A stretch of 5,149 nt of DNA from positions 1-5,149 of the forward strand of contig JAUMVS010000048.1 of the NCBI GenBank assembly GCA_030530045.1, read 5' to 3'. A program made the position numbers and the translations under genes. This DNA is from Phoenicibacter congonensis. Its GTDB lineage: Bacteria > Actinomycetota > Coriobacteriia > Coriobacteriales > Eggerthellaceae. Positions 1 to 5,120 of the stretch are shown here, piece after piece (position 1 is the stretch's first letter; each line of letters begins with the position of its first letter). Under the pieces are notes generated by a model. That model was given only the letters and a program-made list of their open reading frames with translations. It was not told the DNA's origin and ran no database searches.

Positions 1-59
1 GTTTCTTGTGAATCTTCGGCCGGAGTCCAGCCTGTTTTCTCGTTATTCTCTTCTGACAT
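1..59 (-). CDS. Partial CDS (N-terminus only), unknown function, downstream of the DUF2207 gene
   Basis: Only the first 19 codons and two further bases lie in the window; the rest runs off the left edge. The peptide begins MSEENNEKTGWTPAEDSQE, which is hydrophilic and acidic with no signal peptide or membrane segment so far. The ATG at 59-57 is preceded by an AAAGGA ribosome site at 74-69, nine bases away, which supports a real start. It lies 27 nt after the stop of the upstream DUF2207 gene on the same strand, so co-transcription is likely. The family cannot be named from this fragment. In other bacteria DUF2207 genes often sit near LemA-like genes, but nothing visible here supports that identity. 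Confidence 0.6.
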   Translation of the reverse strand, partial: MSEENNEKTGWTPAEDSQE

Positions 60-76
60 TTTCAAATGTCCTTTCT

Positions 77-91
77 GCTAACTTTGTTAGC
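77..91 (-). repeat. Perfect hairpin at the DUF2207 stop codon
   Basis: On the plus strand GCTAAC (77-82) and GTTAGC (86-91) form a perfect six-base inverted repeat with a three-base loop. On the transcribed minus strand it reads GCTAAC-AAA-GTTAGC. It includes the TAA stop of the DUF2207 gene (89-87) and ends two bases before the next ribosome site (74-69). No T-run follows, so it is not a classical terminator. It could affect mRNA stability or translation of the next gene; that is inference. Confidence 0.5.
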
Positions 92-1331
92 TTGAAATTA
101 TATCAAGAAAAGATTTGTGTATTAGAGGTGCATAGTTAGCGAAAATCACCTGCATAGAGCAAAGAATTGCGAATGCGACGGCACCCACAATTGAATGCAC
201 CAAAAACAAACTTCCAAGACATGCTATTAAAGAGGCTGCCGCGAAGAGCAGCACCACTTTTTTGAAATGAATGACGCCATCGTCAAAGGCGAGCTGCTTT
301 TGCAGAAGCTCGTCGTCGCTCGCGACGCAATGATTGTTCAAAAGACGAGCGTAGGCATGCTTTTTGCGCCAGAAAGCAAGCGCATTAATTACAAGAATTG
401 CAGCTGCGACGGCACAAAGGAACGCCGAAACTTTAAAGCTATTACCCACCTTGACAGTGTCGGAATCTTTCCAAGTTTGCTCCTCGGCTTTGGCTGAACC
501 TTTTCGAGCACCGCCCACATTCATCGCAGAAGACTTGTCGAAGTTAGAAAGCCACGAGGATGGGAAAATCACGTGAGCACGCGAAGTGACGCCGAGCGTG
601 GATGCCTCACTCGTAAATTGGTAGCCGCCAACTTCAAGGAAGTCAACATTGCCTGCAAAGCCGTGCCCCCAACCCCATGTGTTGTCGGCGTTCACAGCCA
701 CATTTTGCTCAAGCACAGGAATGAGAACACGCGCTGTGATTGAAATCTTGTTGTCTTCCTGGAACAAGCGCTGGAAGAAATTCAGCTTGTCTTCTGGCAA
801 GTAATCCCAGTAAACTTCCGCCACGTCGTCATAGACGTAGTAGGCATTTGCAACTGAATAGGTCACTTCGACCATAACTTCTTGATCGTCAAAGTTTGGA
901 AGCGAGATGTAGAACCAGTTGTCGTCTTCGTCAAAAAACCATTCGGTAGCTGGGTTATCTTTGGCAATCGTGTCATTGTCGAGCATCTTGTGCGTGTCAT
1001 CGTTAAACTCGCCTTGTGCGACAACCTCGACATTTGCACCATCGTCCGACTCAGAAATTAAACGCACGCCAGCAATTGCAGTTTTTGATTTATTGTTAGG
1101 TGCGGCGATTTCCCAGTTTGCGACAGCATTTTTGCCATCCACTTTAATAGTGCGCTGGTCGGTCACAACCATCGAGCCGTCACTTTCGATTTGCGCCACG
1201 GCGTTAACTGCCGTTAGACCCCAGTTTGGCATCGTCGATTTCACGTAGGCAGCCGCGCCAATAAAAGCGCAACAAATCGCCACAACCAAGATAATTGCGA
1301 CTGTAATTAGTTTTTTTCTCGACGACTTCAT
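87..1331 (-). CDS. DUF2207 family membrane protein, short form
   Basis: A 414-residue predicted membrane protein. After a basic N-terminus (KSSRKK) comes a hydrophobic helix at about residues 8-30, then a long extracytoplasmic domain (about 31-299), a helix at about 301-321, a cytoplasmic loop of about 35 residues, and two closely spaced helices at about 357-377 and 379-399. The large domain carries features I recognise from the DUF2207 N-terminal domain: the stretch T-Y-S-V-A-N-A-Y-Y-V-Y-D-D-V-A-E-V-Y-W-D-Y (157-177), a following beta-rich segment, and W-G-W-G-H-G (219-224). The domain is acidic, with runs such as FFDEDDNWF near 132-140. Many family members, as I recall, are well over 500 residues with a longer glycine-rich C-terminus; that part is short here. 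The biochemical role of the family is unknown. The start is ATG at 1331, with an in-frame stop six codons upstream. The only ribosome-site-like sequence (AAGG, 1348-1345) is 13 nt away, so initiation may be weak. It is probably co-transcribed with the truncated gene downstream. Confidence 0.8.
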   Translation of the reverse strand: MKSSRKKLITVAIILVVAICCAFIGAAAYVKSTMPNWGLTAVNAVAQIESDGSMVVTDQRTIKVDGKNAVANWEIAAPNNKSKTAIAGVRLISESDDGANVEVVAQGEFNDDTHKMLDNDTIAKDNPATEWFFDEDDNWFYISLPNFDDQEVMVEVTYSVANAYYVYDDVAEVYWDYLPEDKLNFFQRLFQEDNKISITARVLIPVLEQNVAVNADNTWGWGHGFAGNVDFLEVGGYQFTSEASTLGVTSRAHVIFPSSWLSNFDKSSAMNVGGARKGSAKAEEQTWKDSDTVKVGNSFKVSAFLCAVAAAILVINALAFWRKKHAYARLLNNHCVASDDELLQKQLAFDDGVIHFKKVVLLFAAASLIACLGSLFLVHSIVGAVAFAILCSMQVIFANYAPLIHKSFLDIISS

Positions 1332-1358
1332 TGCAATAATGTTACCTTAAACGCCTGC

Positions 1359-1367
1359 TGGTAGAAT
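1359..1367 (+). promoter_or_regulatory. Candidate extended -10 promoter for the hydrolase gene
   Basis: TGG-TAGAAT at 1359-1367 matches an extended -10 element (TGn followed by a near-consensus -10 hexamer). There is no good -35 at normal spacing: TTGCAA at 1331-1336 is 25 nt away, and GTTACC at 1341-1346 is only weakly similar. Extended -10 promoters can work without a strong -35. Transcription would begin near 1374, giving a leader of roughly 30 nt. The promoter lies in the 74-nt gap to the divergent DUF2207 gene, whose own promoter must overlap it; on the minus strand TAAATT at 1370-1365 is a weak -10 candidate. Confidence 0.4.
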
Positions 1368-1405
1368 TTAGCCAAATCAAACTACAACAAACAAAGGAAA
1401 CATTA

Positions 1406-2206
1406 ATGTTTGCGCAAGGACTCAACACCGTAAAAATCAAAGACTACGAGCTGCCCTTTATAAAATTCGGCCACGGCGAGAAGAACCTAATCATGATTCC
1501 TGGCCTTTCCTACATCATGATTCCAGCCCAGGTCGAGCGCCGAAAAGGCTTTTCTGCGCCCTATGCAGAAGAATTCACATGCTATTACCCTGAGCGCCGT
1601 CCAAACATCACACCTGGCTACACAACAGAGCAAATGGCAGAAGACATCTTCGATTTTTGCGAAGTGCTTGGAATTAAAGAGGCTTGCGTGCAGGGCTTTT
1701 CGCAAGGCGGAATGATAACTCAGTGGCTTGCAATTAACCACCCTGAGCTTGTAAAAGCTGCGGTTATGACAGTTACGCTTTCAAAGCCAAACGATTCAAT
1801 TCGCGAGACAGAGAACTGGACTAACTTGCTAAAACAGCAAGACGACGAAGCCGCACTTAAATACATGCGCAACATTTCCTATTCCGATGAATGGCTTGAA
1901 ATTCACGAGAATGACCCGGTAGACCCAGTTGCTCAAGAGCATTGTAGGGCGATTGACCAGTATGAAATCATGTCAGATGCGTGCATTTCGCATAACGCCT
2001 TTGATCGCCTTCACGAAATCAAATGCCCAGTGCTCGTGAACGGCGGGTGGAAAGACCACGTTGTCTCTGGGCAGGCGAGCGTCGAGATTGCCAGTGAGCT
2101 AAAATGCGACCTGCACATGTATGCAAAGCTTGGTCACGGTCTTTATGAAGAAGACAAAAACTACCACGCTCGCGTCTTCGACTGGTTGCAGCAAAACTGC
2201 GCCTAA
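1406..2206 (+). CDS. Alpha/beta hydrolase fold protein, substrate unknown
   Basis: A 266-residue cytoplasmic protein of the alpha/beta hydrolase superfamily. No signal peptide or membrane segment is seen. The early strand and oxyanion region is N-L-I-M-I-P-G-L (27-34). The nucleophile elbow is G-F-S-Q-G-G (97-102), giving Ser99 as nucleophile. A late-strand aspartate lies in G-G-W-K-D-H (213-218; Asp217), and the catalytic histidine in K-L-G-H-G-L (241-246; His244). The triad is therefore complete and in the usual order, and the length is normal for single-domain esterases, peptidases and lactonases. A cap region lies at about 125-200. The class could include an esterase, a proline iminopeptidase-like enzyme or an enol-lactonase-like enzyme; the sequence alone does not decide. 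The ATG follows an AAAGGA ribosome site at 1393-1398, seven bases away. It is monocistronic by position: a divergent gene lies upstream and a convergent one downstream. Confidence 0.9.
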   Translation: MFAQGLNTVKIKDYELPFIKFGHGEKNLIMIPGLSYIMIPAQVERRKGFSAPYAEEFTCYYPERRPNITPGYTTEQMAEDIFDFCEVLGIKEACVQGFSQGGMITQWLAINHPELVKAAVMTVTLSKPNDSIRETENWTNLLKQQDDEAALKYMRNISYSDEWLEIHENDPVDPVAQEHCRAIDQYEIMSDACISHNAFDRLHEIKCPVLVNGGWKDHVVSGQASVEIASELKCDLHMYAKLGHGLYEEDKNYHARVFDWLQQNCA

Positions 2207-2443
2207 AAAGCACAACTGCGGCTAATCAAGACCGCATGTAACAGCGAAAATTACTCGTCGCAACTAAGGTTTTGCAACGTCGCTTCCGAGCATTTCTAAA
2301 CATTTATATATAGAGAAAAAGAAAATCCTGCAAAATCTTGCGCACTAAGGGCACTTCTCTACATAAACGTAGCAAAAACATAGCACGCAAAAATTTTGAT
2401 GTTTTAGTGCTTAAAGAAAAAGATTCCCGCGGTAAAAAACACT
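2207..2443. other. AT-rich convergent intergenic region with short repeats, no gene seen
   Basis: This is the gap after the hydrolase stop, ahead of the csp terminator. No credible coding region or tRNA is seen. It holds a weak stem (TGCGG 2217-2221 with CCGCA 2232-2236) without a T-run, so there is no strong dedicated terminator for the hydrolase transcript. It also contains a 10-bp tandem repeat with one mismatch (AAAATCCTGC at 2322-2331, AAAATCTTGC at 2332-2341), a TATATATA tract near 2305-2312, and an inverted repeat of TTTTAGTG (2402-2409) with CACTAAAA (2440-2447). A weak plus-strand promoter-like pair exists (TTGCAA 2272-2277, TCTAAA 2295-2300, 17-bp spacing), but it drives nothing recognisable. 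Confidence 0.5.
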
Positions 2444-2468
2444 AAAAAACGAGGGCGCCAGACCCTCG
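2444..2468 (-). terminator. Intrinsic terminator of the cold-shock gene
   Basis: On the minus strand CGAGGG (2468-2463) pairs with CCCTCG (2455-2450) around a seven-base loop, followed directly by six T residues (2449-2444). This is a textbook Rho-independent terminator about 27 nt after the csp stop codon. On the plus strand the same stem is followed by a weak CAGATTTT stretch, so it may also slow read-through from the hydrolase gene, less efficiently. Confidence 0.88.
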
Positions 2469-2495
2469 CAGATTTTGCAGAATATTTAGAGTAAC

Positions 2496-2702
2496 CTACT
2501 CTACGACTCTCACGTTTACCGCTTGTAGTTTTCCATCGTTTCCGTCCACGATGTCGAACTCGACCGTCTGGCCTTCTTTGAGGGTTTTGTATCCCTCCAT
2601 TTGAATTTCGGAAAAGTGCACAAACAGGTCTTCGCTGTCCTCCATTGAAACGAAGCCGTAGCCCTTTTCGCTATTGAACCACTTTACTTTGCCTTGAGCC
2701 AC
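2496..2702 (-). CDS. csp: CspA-type cold-shock protein (single cold-shock domain)
   Basis: A 68-residue single-domain cold-shock protein, the usual length for the family. It is a small five-stranded OB-fold that binds single-stranded RNA or DNA and melts secondary structure in mRNA. After MAQGKVKWFN the RNP1 motif is K-G-Y-G-F-V (13-18) and the RNP2 motif is L-F-V-H-F (26-30); nucleic-acid-binding aromatics W8, F9, Y15, F17, F27, H29 and F30 are all present. The C-terminal half (EGYKTLKEGQTVEFDIV, then N-D-G-K-L-Q-A-V-N-V) is typical. The start is GTG at 2702-2700: a strong AAGGGAGG ribosome site at 2719-2712 is nine bases away, and the protein then begins exactly where family members do. A longer in-frame reading from GTG at 2732 would add ten residues unlike the family and would translate through the ribosome site. 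The gene is divergent from groES. The individual paralogue (cspA, cspB and so on) cannot be assigned. Confidence 0.95.
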   Translation of the reverse strand: MAQGKVKWFNSEKGYGFVSMEDSEDLFVHFSEIQMEGYKTLKEGQTVEFDIVDGNDGKLQAVNVRVVE

Positions 2703-2728
2703 TAAAAAGCACCTCCCTTCACAAACAT
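2702..2728 (-). other. Eight-codon leader ORF overlapping the csp start
   Basis: On the minus strand ATG at 2728-2726 opens a tiny frame encoding MFVKGGAF and ending with TAG at 2704-2702. Its last base is the first base of the csp GTG start (TAGTG overlap). The frame runs through the csp ribosome site. Only weak purine-rich sequence (GTGGG-like) lies upstream, so its own initiation is doubtful. The stop-start overlap resembles translational coupling, but such a short frame may be chance. Confidence 0.25.
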
Positions 2729-2807
2729 CCACGAACCAAAACCCACACTAGTTCTAAGTGATACTTCTTCCGCTTCAAAATGTGACAAACAAATTAAAGT
2801 GCAGAAA

Positions 2808-2813
2808 ATTATA
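2808..2813 (-). promoter_or_regulatory. Candidate -10 box of the cold-shock gene
   Basis: A perfect TATAAT lies on the minus strand at 2813-2808. The best -35-like match, TTGAAC at 2840-2835, is 21 bp away, which is too far for an ideal promoter. If used, transcription begins near 2801 and the csp leader is about 100 nt; long structured leaders are common for cold-shock mRNAs. A weaker alternative lies closer to the gene: TTGAAG at 2778-2773 and TAGAAC at 2756-2751 with 16-bp spacing. No E. coli-type cold box was seen. Confidence 0.4.
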
Positions 2814-2874
2814 AGGTAAAACACCCAGCGACCTGTTCAAAAAATCTAAAGTGAATAACTTAAAAGGTGTATTT

Positions 2875-2901
2875 TTAGCACTCGACTTGATTGAGTGCTA
2901 A
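2875..2901 (+). promoter_or_regulatory. CIRCE operator (HrcA binding site)
   Basis: TTAGCACTC (2875-2883) and GAGTGCTAA (2893-2901) form a perfect nine-base inverted repeat with a nine-base spacer, identical to the CIRCE consensus. HrcA repressor binds CIRCE at normal temperature, and GroEL helps keep HrcA active, so free GroE controls its own synthesis. The operator covers the -35 box and ends seven bases before the -10 box, fitting direct repression of groESL. hrcA itself is not in the window. No HAIR/HspR-type repeat is seen. Confidence 0.97.
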
Positions 2902-2914
2902 TTGTAGCTATAAT
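2887..2914 (+). promoter_or_regulatory. groESL promoter
   Basis: A -35 box TTGATT at 2887-2892 (four of six consensus bases) is followed after 16 bp by a perfect -10 box TATAAT at 2909-2914. The start of transcription is expected near 2920-2922, giving a leader of about 50 nt before groES. The -35 box lies inside the spacer of the CIRCE operator, so repressor and RNA polymerase should exclude each other. This is a vegetative-type (sigma-70-like) promoter. Confidence 0.85.
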
Positions 2915-2927
2915 ACTTTTTGTTTTA

Positions 2928-2959
2928 CAGGAGCCCTGGAATTGCTGGGCACAAATTAA
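2928..2959 (+). other. groES leader: short stems and a second Shine-Dalgarno-like site
   Basis: The expected leader contains CAGG (2928-2931) able to pair with CCTG (2935-2938), and alternatively GCCC (2933-2936) with GGGC (2947-2950); the two stems share bases and exclude each other. AGGAG at 2929-2933 looks like a ribosome site and lies eight bases before TTG at 2942, which would open a five-codon frame ending in TAA at 2957-2959, just before the true groES ribosome site. Whether any of this functions is unknown. Confidence 0.25.
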
Positions 2960-2971
2960 AAAGGAGACGAA

Positions 2972-3259
2972 ATGAACCTGAAACCACTAGGTGATCGCGT
3001 CATCTTGAAGCAAGACGAAGCCGAAGAGAGGACTGCTTCTGGCATCTACATCGCCAGCACCAACAAAGAAAAACCATGCTGCGGCACAATTCTGGCAGTT
3101 GGCGAAGGCAAACGCGACAACAACGGAAACCTGATTCCAATGGCAGTTAAAGAGGGCGACAGAGTCGTTTACTCAAAATATGCAGGCAACGAAATTCAGG
3201 TAGACGGACAAGATTACATTCTTGTTAAAGCCGACGACATCTACGCAGTTTACGCATAA
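2972..3259 (+). CDS. groES: Co-chaperonin GroES (Cpn10)
   Basis: A 95-residue co-chaperonin, normal family length. Seven copies form the lid that caps the GroEL ring and encloses substrate protein during the ATP cycle in the cytoplasm. The N-terminal signature L-K-P-L-G-D-R-V-I-L-K (3-13) followed by S-G-I-Y-I (23-27) fits the Cpn10 pattern. The mobile loop spans about 16-33, and G-T-I-L-A-V-G-E-G-K (38-47) and E-G-D-R-V-V-Y (61-67) are typical. The hydrophobic contact of the loop is I-Y-I rather than the E. coli I-V-L. Two adjacent cysteines (C36, C37) follow the loop, which is uncommon. ATG at 2972 has a strong AAGGAG ribosome site at 2961-2966, five bases away. It is the first gene of the operon; groEL follows after 24 nt. 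Expression is expected to rise with heat or misfolding through HrcA/CIRCE. Confidence 0.98.
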   Translation: MNLKPLGDRVILKQDEAEERTASGIYIASTNKEKPCCGTILAVGEGKRDNNGNLIPMAVKEGDRVVYSKYAGNEIQVDGQDYILVKADDIYAVYA

Positions 3260-3283
3260 AGCTAAAAAGGAGTTGATAGCTAA

Positions 3284-4915
3284 ATGGCAAAAGCAATTAA
3301 ATTTGACGCAGACGCAAGAAGTGGTCTTGCTCGCGGAGTTACAAAACTTTCAAACGCTGTAAAGGTAACACTTGGACCTAAGGGCCGCTACGTTGCTCTT
3401 CAGAAGACCTACGGCGCACCAACAATCACAAACGACGGCGTAACAGTTGCTCGTGACATCGAACTCGAAGATCCAGTCGAGAACATGGGCGCTCAGCTCG
3501 TTCGCGAAGTTGCAGTCAAAACAAACGACGTAGCTGGCGATGGCACAACAACAGCAACAATCCTTGCTGACGTTATCGTTTCTGAAGGCATCAAGAACGT
3601 TACAGCTGGCAGCGACGCTCTCGCAATTCGTCGTGGCATTGAAAAATCGGTCGAGGCAGTTGTTGAAGAAATCAAAAAGACAGCAACACCTGTTTCTACA
3701 AAAGAGCAAATCGCAGCTGTAGGCACAATTTCTGCTGGCGACCCTGAGATTGGCGAGAAAATCGCTGAGGCAATGGGTGCAGTTGGAAACGACGGCGCAA
3801 TTTCTGTTGAGGACAGCCAAACATTTGGCATCGAGATGGAAGTTGTTGAGGGCATGCAATATGACCGTGGCTACATCTCACCTTACATGGTTACTGACAC
3901 CACAAAGATGGAAGCAAACCTCAAAGACCCACTGATTCTTCTGACCGACCAGAAGGTCGCAAACATTCAAGACCTCATTCCTCTGCTCGAAGAGTGCATG
4001 CGCAACCAACAGCCTCTCTTCATCGTTGCAGAAGACGTCGAGGGCGAAGCACTTTCAACTTTGCTTCTGAACAAACTCCGTGGCACACTCAACGTTGTTG
4101 CTGTTAAGGCTCCTGGCTTTGGTGATCGCCGCAAGAGAATTCTAGAGGACATCGCAGCTGTAACAGGTGCTCAGGTCATCGACAAAGACTTCGGCATGAC
4201 ATTTGCTGACGCTACAGTTCAAACATGTGGCCGCGCAAGAACTGTCAAAGTTACTAAGGATTCCTTCCTCATCGTTGACGGCGCAGGTGACAAAGAAGCA
4301 ATCGCAGGCCGCGTTCACGGCATCGAGGTTGAACTCGAGAACTGCGACAGCGACTTTGACCGCGAGAAGCTCCAAGAGCGCAAAGCTAAACTTGCTGGCG
4401 GCGTTGGTGTTCTCAAAGTTGGCGCTGCAACTGAGAGCGAACTCAAAGAAACAAAGAGCCGCATCGAAGACGCACTTCAATCAACTCGTGCAGCTGTTGA
4501 AGAAGGCATCGTAGCTGGCGGCGGCGTTGCTCTTGTTAACGCAATCAAGGTTCTCAACGGTGTTGAGGCAGAAGGCGACGAGAAAATCGGCGTTGAAATC
4601 ATGCGTCACGCAATGGAGGCTCCACTTCGCGCAATCGCTACAAACGCAGGCTATGAAGGCAGCGTAGAGGTTGCTGAGGTTAAGAAGGCTGAAACTGGCG
4701 TTGGCAGAAACTACAAGAACGACGAGTGGGGCAACATGATTGAGATGGGCGTCAACGACCCAGTTAAGGTTACACGCACCGCTCTTCAAAGCGCAGCTTC
4801 AGTTGCTTCCCTCATCCTCATCACCGAGGCAACTGTTAACGAAATTCCAAAAGATCCTGATCCAGCAGAAGCTGCAGCAGCTGCAGCAGCAGCCGCTCAG
4901 GGCGGAATGATGTAG
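3284..4915 (+). CDS. groEL: Chaperonin GroEL (Cpn60)
   Basis: A full-length 543-residue ATP-dependent chaperonin that forms two stacked seven-subunit rings and folds proteins inside a GroES-capped chamber. The ATP site includes L-G-P-K-G-R (30-35), Asp51 (E. coli D52), G-D-G-T-T-T (85-90, with Asp86 matching E. coli D87) and Asp396 (E. coli D398). The Cpn60 signature A-A-V-E-E-G-I-V-A-G-G-G is at 403-414. The apical domain (about 190-375) contains Y-I-S-P-Y (197-201) and K-A-P-G-F-G-D-R-R-K (275-284). The C-terminus is nine alanines then Q-G-G-M-M, not Gly-Gly-Met repeats. ATG at 3284 is preceded immediately by an in-frame TAA (3281-3283), which fixes the start; AAGGAG at 3267-3272 is 11 nt away, slightly long. 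Codon use is strongly biased (Thr ACA, Val GTT, Ile ATC), as expected of a highly expressed gene. Confidence 0.99.
   Translation: MAKAIKFDADARSGLARGVTKLSNAVKVTLGPKGRYVALQKTYGAPTITNDGVTVARDIELEDPVENMGAQLVREVAVKTNDVAGDGTTTATILADVIVSEGIKNVTAGSDALAIRRGIEKSVEAVVEEIKKTATPVSTKEQIAAVGTISAGDPEIGEKIAEAMGAVGNDGAISVEDSQTFGIEMEVVEGMQYDRGYISPYMVTDTTKMEANLKDPLILLTDQKVANIQDLIPLLEECMRNQQPLFIVAEDVEGEALSTLLLNKLRGTLNVVAVKAPGFGDRRKRILEDIAAVTGAQVIDKDFGMTFADATVQTCGRARTVKVTKDSFLIVDGAGDKEAIAGRVHGIEVELENCDSDFDREKLQERKAKLAGGVGVLKVGAATESELKETKSRIEDALQSTRAAVEEGIVAGGGVALVNAIKVLNGVEAEGDEKIGVEIMRHAMEAPLRAIATNAGYEGSVEVAEVKKAETGVGRNYKNDEWGNMIEMGVNDPVKVTRTALQSAASVASLILITEATVNEIPKDPDPAEAAAAAAAAAQGGMM
4871..4897 (+). repeat. Alanine-codon repeat in the GroEL tail
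   Basis: The nine alanine codons (residues 530-538) are built from two exact tandem copies of GCTGCAGCA (4871-4879 and 4880-4888) followed by GCA-GCC-GCT. The tract stays in frame with the tail and looks like slippage-prone repeat DNA whose length might vary among strains. Confidence 0.7.
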
Positions 4916-4957
4916 AGGCTAGTTCCTTTAAGTCAAAACTCCTATTTTAAATTTGCG

Positions 4958-4990
4958 AAAAAGGCGTCGTTTCGGCACCTTTTTTGTTTT
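4958..4990 (+). terminator. Intrinsic terminator of the groESL operon
   Basis: AAAAAGG (4958-4964) pairs with CCTTTTT (4978-4984). After one mismatch the stem continues with GTCG (4966-4969) against CGGC (4973-4976, one G-T pair), closing on a TTT loop. Six T residues (4980-4985), then GTTTT, complete the Rho-independent signal. It begins 42 nt after the groEL stop. The A-rich upstream arm means it could also act weakly on the other strand. Confidence 0.88.
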
Positions 4991-5120
4991 CCAATAGCTC
5001 TAATTCTTGCACTAACTAATTAAGTTGCCACAAAAGAAAAAATTAGATTGTTCGCCCTGCATGTTACCCTTAAAGGAGAAATGATAAGAGAAATGCATTA
5101 TTCATAAAAGAGAGGGAATT
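4991..5120 (+). other. AT-rich leader region of the truncated right-edge gene
   Basis: This region holds an inverted repeat TCTAATT (4999-5005) with AATTAGA (5041-5047), and a near-palindrome AACTAATTAAGTT at 5014-5026 that could be an operator. A strong ribosome-site-like AAGGAG lies at 5073-5078 but is followed by only tiny frames: ATG 5081 to TAA 5107 (eight codons), and ATG 5061 to TGA 5084 (seven codons), overlapping at ATGA. No convincing promoter was found; TTGTTC (5048-5053) with TTAAAG (5070-5075) is weak. Confidence 0.35.

Noticed and set aside
919..1248. Plus-strand frame of 109 codons antisense to the DUF2207 gene
   Set aside because: No ribosome site or recognisable domain; the serine-, threonine- and alanine-rich translation is a shadow of the minus-strand gene.
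1331..1367. TTGCAA as the -35 partner of the TAGAAT -10 box before the hydrolase
   Set aside because: The 25-bp spacing is far outside the range used by sigma-70-type polymerase; the extended -10 reading is preferred.
2217..2236. TGCGG/CCGCA stem after the hydrolase gene as a terminator
   Set aside because: The stem is only five base pairs with a ten-base loop and no following T-run.
2496..2732. Longer csp reading from GTG at 2732, adding ten residues
   Set aside because: The extra residues do not resemble cold-shock proteins, no ribosome site precedes that GTG, and the extension would translate the strong AAGGGAGG site used by the start at 2702.
2916..2966. U-rich stretch that could pair with the groES ribosome site as a FourU-type RNA thermometer
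   Set aside because: CTTTTT (2916-2921) lies at or before the expected transcription start, so most of it should not be in the mRNA.
3350..3859. Long open frame antisense to groEL (169 codons), with others nearby on both strands
   Set aside because: It lies wholly within groEL, has no ribosome site, and its cysteine- and asparagine-rich translation is what biased Ala/Thr/Val codons give when read backwards.
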